Assembly: GCA_003852805.1 (NCBI GenBank)
Contig: RDDY01000092.1
Span: 1 to 8,044 of the forward strand
From: Chryseobacterium sp.
GTDB lineage: Bacteria > Bacteroidota > Bacteroidia > Flavobacteriales > Weeksellaceae
Length of the DNA stretch: 8,044 bases
Reading direction: 5' to 3'
How positions within the stretch are numbered: the stretch's first letter is position 1; each line of letters opens with the position of its first letter. The position numbers were made by a program, and so were the translations under genes. Of this stretch, positions 1-7,454 are shown in pieces. The notes beneath the pieces are model-generated. The model ran no database searches. It saw nothing but the letters and a program-made list of their open reading frames with translations, and was not told where the DNA came from.

Positions 1-288
1 CGATATTTTGACGCGCAGAAATCCCGAAATCGTTACCATTGTCAACACAGGAAATACATATAGTTGGTGCTTCGGTTGTATTTCTTGATAAAGCTCGTCT
101 TAAACGGTTCGTAGGACGACATCAGCAAAGCTTCGGGCGTTCCCATTTTTCGGAGCGTTTCCATCTGCGTTCCTGCTTTCAAAGTCCCCAAAACCAACTG
201 GATTGCACCCGACGCATAGTTCGCCGTCAAGACATTTCCTGTGTTGACAATGGTAACGATTTCGGGATTTCTGCGCGTCAAAATATCG
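1..288. repeat. Terminal inverted repeat (fold-back), arms 1-55 and 234-288
   Basis: Bases 1-55 are an exact reverse complement of 234-288; identity stops at base 56 against 233. The segment between the arms is 178 bases. The right arm lies inside the permease gene in its normal context. The left arm reaches the window edge and interrupts that gene. The copies have no mobile-element character and code for nothing on their own. A fold-back with a loop of under 200 bases at a sequence end is typical of inverted chimeras from multiple displacement amplification or of misassembly. A natural inverted duplication is possible but less likely. Confidence 0.93.
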
Positions 289-608
289 CTTTCAAAGTTC
301 CTCGGAATCTCGACGATGCAGGTTGCATCCAGCTCGATGGATTGTTTGGTGAGATTGGCGTCGTCGGGTTTGACCAAGGCGACATCCAAGATTTCGTTAT
401 CCTGAAACATTTGGATGATGCGGTGGCTCATTTCACTGTTGTCGCGGTCTACTACAATAATCGGCAAATCCGTCACCTTTCCTTTTTGGTAAACATAACC
501 CAGCAGAATGCCATACAGCAGCGGCGCACCGATGAACAGGACGCGCAAAACATTATGTGACCAGAACAATCGGAATTCGCGACCCAACAAATTAAAGAAG
601 TCCTTCAT
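42..608 (-). CDS. ABC-2 type transporter permease, N-terminal part, 3' end lost
   Basis: This is the inner-membrane permease of a tripartite drug or small-molecule exporter, resembling the YbhS/YbhR/YhiH group (ABC2_membrane_3). The first 41 residues hold a cytoplasmic stretch (MKDFFNLLGREFRLFWSHN) and one hydrophobic helix (about 21-41). A large extracytoplasmic domain follows, beginning around PIIVVDRDNSEMSHRI, as is usual for this family before the remaining five or so helices. The start codon lies 2 bases after the stop of the adaptor gene, so translation is probably coupled. The frame closes at base 42 after 188 residues, about half the family length. The closing residues F-L-C lie inside the inverted repeat at 1-55, so the real gene information ends at base 56. 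The family usually continues Tyr-Phe-Leu-Trp-Pro-Gly here. Identity as ABC-2 permease is inferred from pattern and operon context. The substrate is unknown. Confidence 0.8.
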   Translation of the reverse strand: MKDFFNLLGREFRLFWSHNVLRVLFIGAPLLYGILLGYVYQKGKVTDLPIIVVDRDNSEMSHRIIQMFQDNEILDVALVKPDDANLTKQSIELDATCIVEIPRNFESDILTRRNPEIVTIVNTGNVLTANYASGAIQLVLGTLKAGTQMETLRKMGTPEALLMSSYEPFKTSFIKKYNRSTNYMYFLC

Positions 609-610
609 CG

Positions 611-1567
611 TTAAAGCTTAAGCGTCACTGTGGTATTCGGGAAAACATCCTTGACATCATCGGGGTTTACAGGCGTGGCATGAATTTCAAACAACGATTG
701 CTGGAGCTCGTAATCGGGATAAGCGGTAGCAATGTTGGCGTATGCGGGCAACTGTTTCACCTCGGTGATTCGCGCGGGAATGTTGCGGTTTTCGTACACC
801 AAAAAAACATTTACCTGCATTCCTTTTTTCACTTTGGCCAAATCACCTTCGGGAATGGTAAAGCGGAAATAAGTGGTGGCAGCCATCGGCCCTTTGAACA
901 AGGTATAACCCGGTGGCGCCAATTCGCCGGGCTTCAGCGTAATGGTGGTCACCGTCATATCGGCAGGCGCTATCACATACCGCTCATTCTCTGCCGTGCT
1001 CACTTCTTGCAACGCGCCCAATGCCTGGTTCTTCTGCCCCAATGCCATCTGTTGTTGCTCCATGCGCACGCCGTGTTCCACATCGGCAATTTCTGCATTC
1101 ACTGCGGCCAATTGCGCTTTTGCACCTTGAAACTTTGCGTAAGCCTCATCATAGGTTTGTTGTGGAATAAGCGAATCGCGCACCATGCTACCCAAACGGC
1201 TTACCGATTTCTGCGCATAAGCATATTGCTCTTGTAGTGCCGCTTTCTTGGCGTTGAGCTGAGCCAGCTGGTTTCTCGTGGCGCCCGTTACACTCATTTG
1301 GTATTGTGCCGACGCCGATTCTACCGCGCCCGACGCCTGGGCACGCTTGGCGTCTACTTCGGGAATGTCCAATACGGCCAAGGTATCTCCTTTTTTTACT
1401 TGGTCACCCTCTTTCACCAAGATACGGTTGATCCTGCCCGGAATTTTCCCGGTAACCGAGATCTCCTCTTGTTCGGTTTTCCCTTGCAGTGCCGCATCGG
1501 TTTTCTTCTCGCCACCGCAAGCGGTTAACAGTGTTGCGGCCAGTATAATAAATCCTGTTCTTTTCAT
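611..1567 (-). CDS. HlyD/EmrA-type periplasmic adaptor lipoprotein (membrane fusion protein)
   Basis: This adaptor bridges an inner-membrane exporter and an outer-membrane TolC-like channel. The 318-residue protein starts with a lipoprotein signal: a hydrophobic core, then Leu-Thr-Ala-Cys-Gly-Gly with the lipidated Cys at 17. It is therefore predicted to be membrane-anchored by lipid rather than by a transmembrane helix. A lipoyl-like half-motif follows (about 35-70, with RINRILVKEGDQVKKGDTLA). Next is a long Ala/Gln/Glu-rich helical hairpin (about 72-190). The second lipoyl half begins near VIAPADMTVTTITLKPGE, followed by a beta-barrel domain (about 225-318). The gene lies 7 bases after the channel gene and 2 before the permease gene, the standard order for such a system. 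Length and domain order look complete. The exported compound cannot be deduced. Confidence 0.9.
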   Translation of the reverse strand: MKRTGFIILAATLLTACGGEKKTDAALQGKTEQEEISVTGKIPGRINRILVKEGDQVKKGDTLAVLDIPEVDAKRAQASGAVESASAQYQMSVTGATRNQLAQLNAKKAALQEQYAYAQKSVSRLGSMVRDSLIPQQTYDEAYAKFQGAKAQLAAVNAEIADVEHGVRMEQQQMALGQKNQALGALQEVSTAENERYVIAPADMTVTTITLKPGELAPPGYTLFKGPMAATTYFRFTIPEGDLAKVKKGMQVNVFLVYENRNIPARITEVKQLPAYANIATAYPDYELQQSLFEIHATPVNPDDVKDVFPNTTVTLKL

Positions 1568-1574
1568 CTTGTTA

Positions 1575-2966
1575 TTATTGATACTGAATTTGTTGTGTCA
1601 GTCGCCCCGCAGCTTGTGCCATTTCCATTGCTGCCCGGCGTTGGTTGGTTAAAGTTTCGGTTTTGTTTTGAGCGGCCTTTACAAAATCGTTCTCCGCTTC
1701 CAATCTTTGGCTTACCGAGACCAAGCCCAAAGCATACTGCTTGCCTGCTAGGGTAAGTGTGTTCCGCGAGACGGTTTCCTGCTGCTCTGCCAAGTCCATT
1801 TGTTTCCACTGGGTATTGTACGACGCTCTCTTCTGAGTCAACAGCAGATTGAGCTTATCTCGGCTGTCCTCCAAACGGTTTTCTACCTGCCGAAGACTGA
1901 GGGTCGCCTGTTCTACTTTGTGCTTGCGCTCGTTGCCGTTGAAGATATCCCACTTCATAACCACGCCTGCCAAAAAGCTCGGTGCCAGCGTGAGTTCATT
2001 CAGTTTGCCGTGAATGGTCGGAACCTGAGACGGCAGATACGGAATGTCAAAATCAGACGACGGATTCCGGAGACTTGTGTACGACATGCCTGCCACTGCC
2101 AACACTTGTGGCAGATAGGTTCCTTTTTCGCGTTTCAGGTTGTACTCACTTGCACGGCGATACGCTTTCAACGCATCCAGCTCCTGACGGTTTTCAATGT
2201 TTAGATTCTCATCTATAATGATGGGCTGCAAATCGTAAGAAACGGTTTGTATTTCTTCCCTGTCCATGCCCGTCAGATACGTAATCTTTTGGTAGAGCAG
2301 GTTTTTGTTTTCTTCCAGTTGCGTACGCTTGGATTCCAACTCCAACCGAGCGAGTTTGATCTTATCGCGATCGAAGGGAACCGCCAGACCGTTTTGGATG
2401 GCTCTGTTTACGCGTTCTTCTTCTTTCTGCAATCTGCGCTCGCTGTCGGCCAACAAATCCTCTGATGCAGCGATGTATTTCAGTTTGTCAAAGCTCGTCA
2501 CCACATCCACCACCACATTGTCGCGGTCGGTTTCTATCATCAGTTCGTCGCCGGCAGCGCGTTCTTCCAAAGCTTTGGCACCGTTGTTAATTTGGCCGCC
2601 GCTGTACAAAACGCTGCTGGCCATTACGCTGCCGTGCAGCAGATGACCGTTTGTCTTCACCTTGGTTTTGTCGGCAAAAATCTCGTTTCCTGAAATCGGC
2701 AATTGCTTGGTGGGCACATCTACCGTCAGTTCACTGTTCAGATAAGCGTACCCGCCCAGCGCCTGCACGCGCGGTAGATGTTTGTTGATTACCGATTGCC
2801 GCTCCAGCCGCGCCTTTTCAAGGTCCAGCTGCTTGTTCGCAATTTCTTTATTGCGTATCAGTGCCTGCTCTATCGGGTGGCGAAGTTGCTGCGGCAGCAC
2901 GATCTGCGCCGAATATATCCCGACGGTGAGAGGCAAAGCCAGTAGAGCAATAATTCTCTTTTTCAT
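1575..2966 (-). CDS. TolC family outer membrane efflux protein
   Basis: This is the outer-membrane channel of the tripartite exporter. The 463-residue protein has a cleavable Sec signal peptide (KKR, then a hydrophobic core, probably cut after about residue 20). Two OEP repeats follow. The first contains LPRVQALGGYAYLNSE, the strand around SSVLYSGGQINNGAKA and a long Glu/Arg/Lys-rich coiled coil (about 115-225). The second contains RQELDALKAYRRASEYNLK, YLPQVLAVAGMSY, KWDIFNGNERKHKVEQA and another long coiled coil to the C-terminus (RAAMEMAQAAGRLTQQ). This repeat plan and length are normal for TolC-like proteins. The start ATG lies 5 bases after the marR stop codon, with a purine-rich AAGAAG just before it. 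It is probably co-transcribed with the repressor and the adaptor. Confidence 0.93.
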   Translation of the reverse strand: MKKRIIALLALPLTVGIYSAQIVLPQQLRHPIEQALIRNKEIANKQLDLEKARLERQSVINKHLPRVQALGGYAYLNSELTVDVPTKQLPISGNEIFADKTKVKTNGHLLHGSVMASSVLYSGGQINNGAKALEERAAGDELMIETDRDNVVVDVVTSFDKLKYIAASEDLLADSERRLQKEEERVNRAIQNGLAVPFDRDKIKLARLELESKRTQLEENKNLLYQKITYLTGMDREEIQTVSYDLQPIIIDENLNIENRQELDALKAYRRASEYNLKREKGTYLPQVLAVAGMSYTSLRNPSSDFDIPYLPSQVPTIHGKLNELTLAPSFLAGVVMKWDIFNGNERKHKVEQATLSLRQVENRLEDSRDKLNLLLTQKRASYNTQWKQMDLAEQQETVSRNTLTLAGKQYALGLVSVSQRLEAENDFVKAAQNKTETLTNQRRAAMEMAQAAGRLTQQIQYQ

Positions 2967-2971
2967 TCTTC

Positions 2972-3424
2972 TTACTGATTTTCCAGTTCCTGAATATTAT
3001 CGTTTATCTTTTTGAAGATGTTTCTCAATGCATCTATCTCCTCGGGCGATACGCCGCCCGTAATACTGTTGATCGTTTCGTTGAGCGCTTCTATCACTTG
3101 ACCTTCGATTCCTCTGCCTTTCTCTGTCAGGAAGATTAGGTTGGTGCGTCGATCGGTTTCGTGCGGCCTGCGCTCTATGTAGCCTTCCTTTTGCAGATTA
3201 TCCAACAACCGCGTTGTGCTCGGTCGGTCCCGAGAAGTGGTGTCTGCCAATTGTTGCTGTGTGCAGCCGTCATGCTTCCATAATACAGCCATCACGCTCC
3301 ATTGTTCTTTTGTCAGCGAAACGTTTGCCATTCTCAACCGTTGTCCCAGCAGGCGGTTGATGTTTTGCGGCGTTCTGCCTGTAAGCAGATGCAATATGTC
3401 TTCGTTGCTTATTCCTGTTGTCAT
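2972..3424 (-). CDS. MarR family transcriptional regulator
   Basis: This is a 150-residue winged-helix regulator at the head of the efflux operon, so probably its local repressor. The N-terminal and C-terminal helices (about 5-35 and 105-148) form the dimer region. The winged helix spans about 36-103: SLTKEQWSVMAVLWKH, the helix-turn-helix around TQQQLADTTSRDRPSTTRLL, and a wing with HETDRRTNLIFLTEKGR. The Asp-Arg-Arg of the wing (91-93) is the family's most conserved DNA-contact feature. A single Cys (54) lies just before the helix-turn-helix; nothing shows whether it senses redox. The protein looks intact and of normal length. The only ATG that leaves a sensible N-terminus is at 3424, and an operator-like palindrome lies directly upstream. 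MarR proteins usually respond to small phenolic or hydrophobic ligands; the ligand here is unknown. Confidence 0.93.
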   Translation of the reverse strand: MTTGISNEDILHLLTGRTPQNINRLLGQRLRMANVSLTKEQWSVMAVLWKHDGCTQQQLADTTSRDRPSTTRLLDNLQKEGYIERRPHETDRRTNLIFLTEKGRGIEGQVIEALNETINSITGGVSPEEIDALRNIFKKINDNIQELENQ

Positions 3425-3432
3425 AACAATTG

Positions 3433-3475
3433 TTGTTACGGCAACAAAAATAGTACCAATTCTTGAAATGGCAAA
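3433..3475 (-). promoter_or_regulatory. Promoter of the marR-efflux operon with overlapping operator-like palindrome
   Basis: Read on the minus strand, TTTG (3475-3472), 19 bases and TATTTTTG (3452-3445) match the Bacteroidetes sigma-factor pattern TTTG-N19-TAnnTTTG exactly. Transcription should start near 3439, leaving about 15 leader bases. The palindrome TTGTTACGGCAACAA (3433-3447, 6 of 7 pairs) covers the end of the -7 box and the expected start point. A perfect palindrome AACAATTGTT (3425-3434) abuts the start codon. TTG...CAA dyads of this kind are typical MarR operators. Binding here would block transcription, so autorepression is inferred. Confidence 0.6.
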
Positions 3476-3524
3476 ATATCGTGGACTTATGCCTAATATT
3501 GCGCCAAGATTTCGGCTTCACAAA

Positions 3525-4420
3525 ATGATGAATTACCGAAGTTTGACCGGTACGCTTTGTAAGATCGTTAACATCCAATTGAAAGGCATCGGCCAAATTA
3601 TGCTGCAAGAAAGCCCGTGGACGGGTCTGTTGTTCTTGGCAGGACTCGCCGTAGGAAACTGGCAATGGGCGGCAGCTGCATTTTTAGCGACAGCCATCGG
3701 GAATCTGACAGCCGAGTTATTGAATTTTAACAAGAAAAATCTGCGCGCCGGCTTGTACGGTTTCAGTCCTGCGTTGGTAGGCGTGGCGTTGTTGGTATTT
3801 TTTAAATCGACATTGTTATTGTGGATTTTGGTTCCGGTCGGCGCAGCCGCTGCGGCTGTGTTGCAAGAGTTTTTCCTGCGTCGCAATTTCCCCGCCTATA
3901 CTTTTCCGTTTATAGCGGTTACATGGCTCTTGGTTTTCATTGTACGAAACTACACTTCCGTGCCGCCGAGCGAGCTTGTGCAAAGTGAACTGACCTCTGT
4001 TTACGACACATATACTTACGGCTTTAAAGGAATAGGCCAAGTCATCTTCCAAGAAAAGCTTTGGGTAGGCGTTATTTTTTTGTCGGGATATTTCTTCATT
4101 CGCCTATCTCGGCGTTGTTTGCTCTTGCCGTGTCGTTCTTGGCAGGCTTCCTCGCCCATCTTACAGGTCAACCTTGGGACAATATTCACCAGGGAGTCTT
4201 CGGCTTCAACGCTGCCTTGTCCGCCATCGTCTTTGCGAGCCGACGTATAACCGATGTTGCGTGGGCAGTAATTGCCACATTGCTTACGCTTGTCATTAAC
4301 ATTATCTTGGTAGAGGGCCGTTGCTTGGATCCGATAGGCGGCGTATTGACTTTTGCTTTCGTAACGGGCACGTGGCTTACGCTGCTTCTGCAAAGGTTTG
4401 CCGCGCGCTACCGTCACTGA
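3525..4420 (+). pseudogene. Urea transporter (UT family), frame broken by one base
   Basis: UT-family proteins form trimeric inner-membrane channels for urea. The frame from ATG 3525 (a second ATG follows at 3528) reads well to about 4074; the rest of the protein is in the next frame and ends at 4420. One extra T in the run at 4075-4081 would give a 298-residue protein, close to bacterial UT length. It shows the family's two-fold repeat. GIGQIMLQESPWTGLLFLAG (21-40) parallels GIGQVIFQEKLWVGVIFFVG. AGLYGFSPALVGVAL (75-89) parallels QGVFGFNAALSAIVF. AYTFPF near 126 and LTFAF near 276 are the paired Thr regions. Glu64 follows the first repeat helices. Family assignment is strong. Whether the break is a sequencing error, a mutation or a recoding site cannot be told here. 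No urease gene is in view. The reading frame also extends upstream across marR, but that part is not UT-like. Confidence 0.82.
4075..4082 (+). other. T7 run and TTTTTTG slippery heptamer at the urea transporter frame break
   Basis: Upstream codons read gtt-att-ttt-ttg. The downstream UT frame needs a codon boundary before gtc at 4082. A single added T gives Val-Ile-Phe-Phe-Val-Gly-Ile-Phe followed by HSPISALFALAV, which fits the family exactly. The site T-TTT-TTG (4076-4082) has the form of a -1 ribosomal slippery heptamer, and a -1 slip there enters the correct frame. The position of the break is well supported; its cause is not. Confidence 0.75.
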
Positions 4421-4436
4421 AACGACAGAGATTTAC

Positions 4437-4456
4437 AAAAGCCGCAACAAGCTTTT
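4437..4456 (+). terminator. Weak possible terminator after the urea transporter gene
   Basis: AAAAGC (4437-4442) can pair with GCTTTT (4451-4456) around an 8-base loop, followed by T and TAATAT. The stem is short and AT-rich, so termination would be inefficient at best. Confidence 0.3.
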
Positions 4457-4504
4457 TAATATAAAAGTTCTACTTCTCAGCCTGCCTCAAAACGCACAAT
4501 CATT

Positions 4505-4534
4505 TTTGATTTCGCCATTTTTTCCCTATATTAG
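4505..4534 (+). promoter_or_regulatory. Candidate promoter for tmm or for a leader RNA
   Basis: TTTG (4505-4508), 18 bases and TATATTAG (4527-4534) fit the Bacteroidetes pattern with one mismatch in TAnnTTTG. If used, transcription starts near 4540 and gives a leader of about 210 bases before the tmm ATG at 4749, containing both stem-loops described at 4575-4647. The region is AT-rich, so a chance match is possible. Confidence 0.35.
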
Positions 4535-4574
4535 CGAAATCATCACAATATCCCGGTGCGGATTCTGCTGACCA

Positions 4575-4647
4575 ACGACAGCTCACAGCTGTCTCATCTT
4601 TTGTCGTGAAGTCCCTGCGCATGGCGCATTCTATTATTCGGACTTCA
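4575..4647 (+). ncRNA. Structured intergenic region upstream of tmm (leader element or small RNA, unidentified)
   Basis: Two strong helices stand in tandem. The first is GACAGCT/AGCTGTC with a CAC loop (4577-4593). The second is TGAAGTCC/GGACTTCA (4607-4614 with 4640-4647), enclosing TGCGC-ATG-GCGCA (4616-4628). ACGACA (4575-4580) also pairs with TGTCGT (4602-4607). That pairing excludes part of the first hairpin and touches the first base of the second stem, so alternative folds are possible. No U-run follows, so this is not a simple terminator. I compared it by eye with TPP, FMN, cobalamin and SAM riboswitch motifs and do not recognise it. The rest of the 4421-4748 gap holds the weak hairpin at 4437-4456, the candidate promoter and a 29-codon frame at 4651-4740. 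Confidence 0.4.
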
Positions 4648-4718
4648 ATCATGGATTTTAAACAATCTGTTTTCGTCATTGTTTTATTTGGCGGAACCGA
4701 CAGTCATTTTTGCAATAA

Positions 4719-6122
<1,404 letters not shown>

Positions 6123-6127
6123 AAAAC

Positions 6128-6158
6128 AAAGAAAGCAGGCGCGGCGCCTGCTTTCTTT
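6128..6158. terminator. Bidirectional rho-independent terminator between tmm and the DUF2147 gene
   Basis: AAAGAAAGCAGGCGC (6128-6142) is exactly complementary to 6144-6158, giving a stem of 14-15 pairs around one central base. The GC-rich core (GCAGGCGC) is flanked by A-rich and T-rich arms, so a U-rich tail follows in both directions. It starts 6 bases after the tmm stop and ends 19 bases before the stop of the convergent gene, so it can serve both. Confidence 0.92.
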
Positions 6159-6177
6159 CTATTTATTTGTCCGGTCA

Positions 6178-6597
6178 TTATTTCACCTTGTACCAAGTCT
6201 GCGTGCGTCCCAGCGCCGAGAAACCGATGTAGCCGCGAACGTCCAACTGATCTCCTTTCGGCGTCAAATTTACTTTATAGACCTTGCCGTTGCTCGGGTC
6301 CACAATGGTGCCGCCGGTAAAGCTGTTGCCGTCTTTATGCACGCCACGGATGATCTCCATGCCGATCAAAGGCTTGTTTTTACGGTCGTCTTTGCAGTTG
6401 ACACAATTATTATTTGCAGGTTTCACCAGCAATTGCGAGATCTTTCCGTAGTATTTGCCGTCGGACTTTTTGAATATTTCGACAATCGATTTTGCTTGAC
6501 CTGTCTCGTCATCGATGGTTTTCCATCTGCCTTCCACTTGAGCGTATGACAACACCCCGAAAAACATTGCCACAAAGGCCAACATGATTTTTCTCAT
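6178..6597 (-). CDS. Secreted DUF2147 family protein
   Basis: The 139-residue protein has a Sec signal peptide (RK, hydrophobic core, SYAQ) probably cut after Gln20, leaving about 119 residues starting VEGRWKTIDDETG. It should be periplasmic or exported. Family marks of DUF2147 (PF09917) are the opening GRWKTIDDETGQAKSIVEI, the centre with PLIGMEIIRG, then GGTIVDPSNGKVYKV, and the ending LDVRGYIGFSALGRTQTW. These suggest a small beta-barrel with a lipocalin-like look. Two Cys at NCVNC (about 69 and 72) form a CxxC that could hold a disulfide or a metal; this is inference. No function is established for the family. It is convergent with tmm and divergent from pssA, so it is probably a single-gene unit. 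Confidence 0.88.
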   Translation of the reverse strand: MRKIMLAFVAMFFGVLSYAQVEGRWKTIDDETGQAKSIVEIFKKSDGKYYGKISQLLVKPANNNCVNCKDDRKNKPLIGMEIIRGVHKDGNSFTGGTIVDPSNGKVYKVNLTPKGDQLDVRGYIGFSALGRTQTWYKVK

Positions 6598-6613
6598 AGT
6601 ATTTATTTTTTGT

Positions 6614-6643
6614 TAAAATTAGATATTTATTTCGATCGTGCAA
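6614..6643 (-). promoter_or_regulatory. Candidate promoter of the DUF2147 gene
   Basis: On the minus strand TTG (6643-6641), 19 bases and TAATTTTA (6621-6614) match the Bacteroidetes pattern with one mismatch (final A for G). It places the start about 10-12 bases before the ATG at 6597. The region is AT-rich, so support is moderate. Confidence 0.45.
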
Positions 6644-6699
6644 CAGTCCGCGCGTTTTTATTCAAGAAAGATCAAACTACGGGAATCTTGCGTTAAAGC

Positions 6700-6727
6700 T
6701 TGTGCAATATTTAAATCTGTATTTTTG
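6700..6727 (+). promoter_or_regulatory. Candidate pssA promoter very close to the ATG
   Basis: TTG (6700-6702), 17 bases and TATTTTTG (6720-6727) fit the Bacteroidetes consensus, with a perfect TAnnTTTG box. The expected start point, 5-7 bases downstream, falls at about 6732, the A of the pssA ATG. If real, the mRNA has no leader, and a GTG start at 6702 could not be used. Confidence 0.45.
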
Positions 6728-6731
6728 TTGG

Positions 6732-7445
6732 ATGAATTTCTTGCGCAACAATCTGGCAAATCTGCTCACGCTCGGCAATCTTTTTTTGGGCTGTGTGGCG
6801 GCCGCCTTTCTATTTAACGGTGACTACAAGACCGCGGCACTGATGATCTTGGGTTCATTGCTGCTCGATTTCTTTGATGGTTTTGTGGCTCGCGCGTTAA
6901 AAGCCGACAGTGATTTGGGCGGACAATTGGACTCGCTGGCAGATATGGTCAGCTTCGGGTTTGTACCGGGACTGGTGATGTACAAAGCGTTGGAACCGTT
7001 CGGCAACTATGTCGGTAGCGTCGGTCTGCCGTTCGATCTGAAATACATCGGTTTCATTGTTGCGGTATTTTCCGGTTTGAGATTGGCCATATTCAACCTC
7101 GATACCGAACAAACCTACTATTTCAAAGGATTGAACACACCGAGCAACACCATGCTTCTGCTGGGGCTTTATTACTCTTGGCAAGAGTATGGCGCCTTCC
7201 GTTTTTTGTTTGACAACGCGTTGCTTCTCATTCTGCTCGCGCTGGTTTGCTCTTGGCTGCTCGTCAGTCCGATAAAGATGATTGCGCTGAAATTCCGTTC
7301 GAGAAAACTCGCCGACAATTGGCCGAAAATCATCTTGGCTATCGGTGCACTGTTGCTGGTCGCCGTTCTGGGCATCGTGGGCATCCCGATGGCTATTTTA
7401 TTCTACATTCTGATTTCGGCTTTGTTCCAAAAACAATTGAAATAA
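6732..7445 (+). CDS. pssA: CDP-diacylglycerol--serine O-phosphatidyltransferase (phosphatidylserine synthase)
   Basis: This integral membrane enzyme joins CDP-diacylglycerol and serine to make phosphatidylserine and CMP, the step toward phosphatidylethanolamine. The 237-residue protein carries the full CDP-alcohol phosphotransferase motif D-G-x2-A-R-x8-G-x3-D-x3-D, from DGFVAR to the Asp of DSLAD (about residues 50-72), with all metal and catalytic Asp residues present. The N-terminus NNLANLLTLGNLFLGC is typical of the PssA type, as opposed to PgsA. About seven or eight hydrophobic helices follow, with the charged loop IALKFRSRKLADNWPK before the last two. ATG 6732 is chosen over GTG 6702 because it gives the usual family start and because the predicted promoter overlaps the longer version. 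The downstream exonuclease gene starts 9 bases after the stop, so the two are likely one transcript. Confidence 0.92.
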   Translation: MNFLRNNLANLLTLGNLFLGCVAAAFLFNGDYKTAALMILGSLLLDFFDGFVARALKADSDLGGQLDSLADMVSFGFVPGLVMYKALEPFGNYVGSVGLPFDLKYIGFIVAVFSGLRLAIFNLDTEQTYYFKGLNTPSNTMLLLGLYYSWQEYGAFRFLFDNALLLILLALVCSWLLVSPIKMIALKFRSRKLADNWPKIILAIGALLLVAVLGIVGIPMAILFYILISALFQKQLK

Positions 7446-7454
7446 TTTTTTAAA

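Noticed and set aside
1..55. Left arm as a terminal inverted repeat of an insertion sequence
   Set aside because: The matching copy lies inside permease coding sequence, there is no transposase or target duplication, and the loop is only 178 bases.
39..560. 173-codon plus-strand frame at the window start
   Set aside because: It runs antisense to the permease and crosses the fold-back junction, and no protein family features are present.
3216..3524. Upstream extension of the urea transporter frame across marR
   Set aside because: It overlaps the coding part of marR and its promoter on the other strand and shows no UT similarity; the family-like sequence begins after ATG 3525.
4540..4660. Known riboswitch or tRNA upstream of tmm
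   Set aside because: TPP, FMN, cobalamin and SAM core motifs and the tRNA T-arm motif were looked for by eye and not found, so no class was assigned.
6702..6731. GTG start adding ten residues to PssA
   Set aside because: The extra residues are not PssA-like, and the codon lies within the predicted -33 element; ATG 6732 gives the normal N-terminus.
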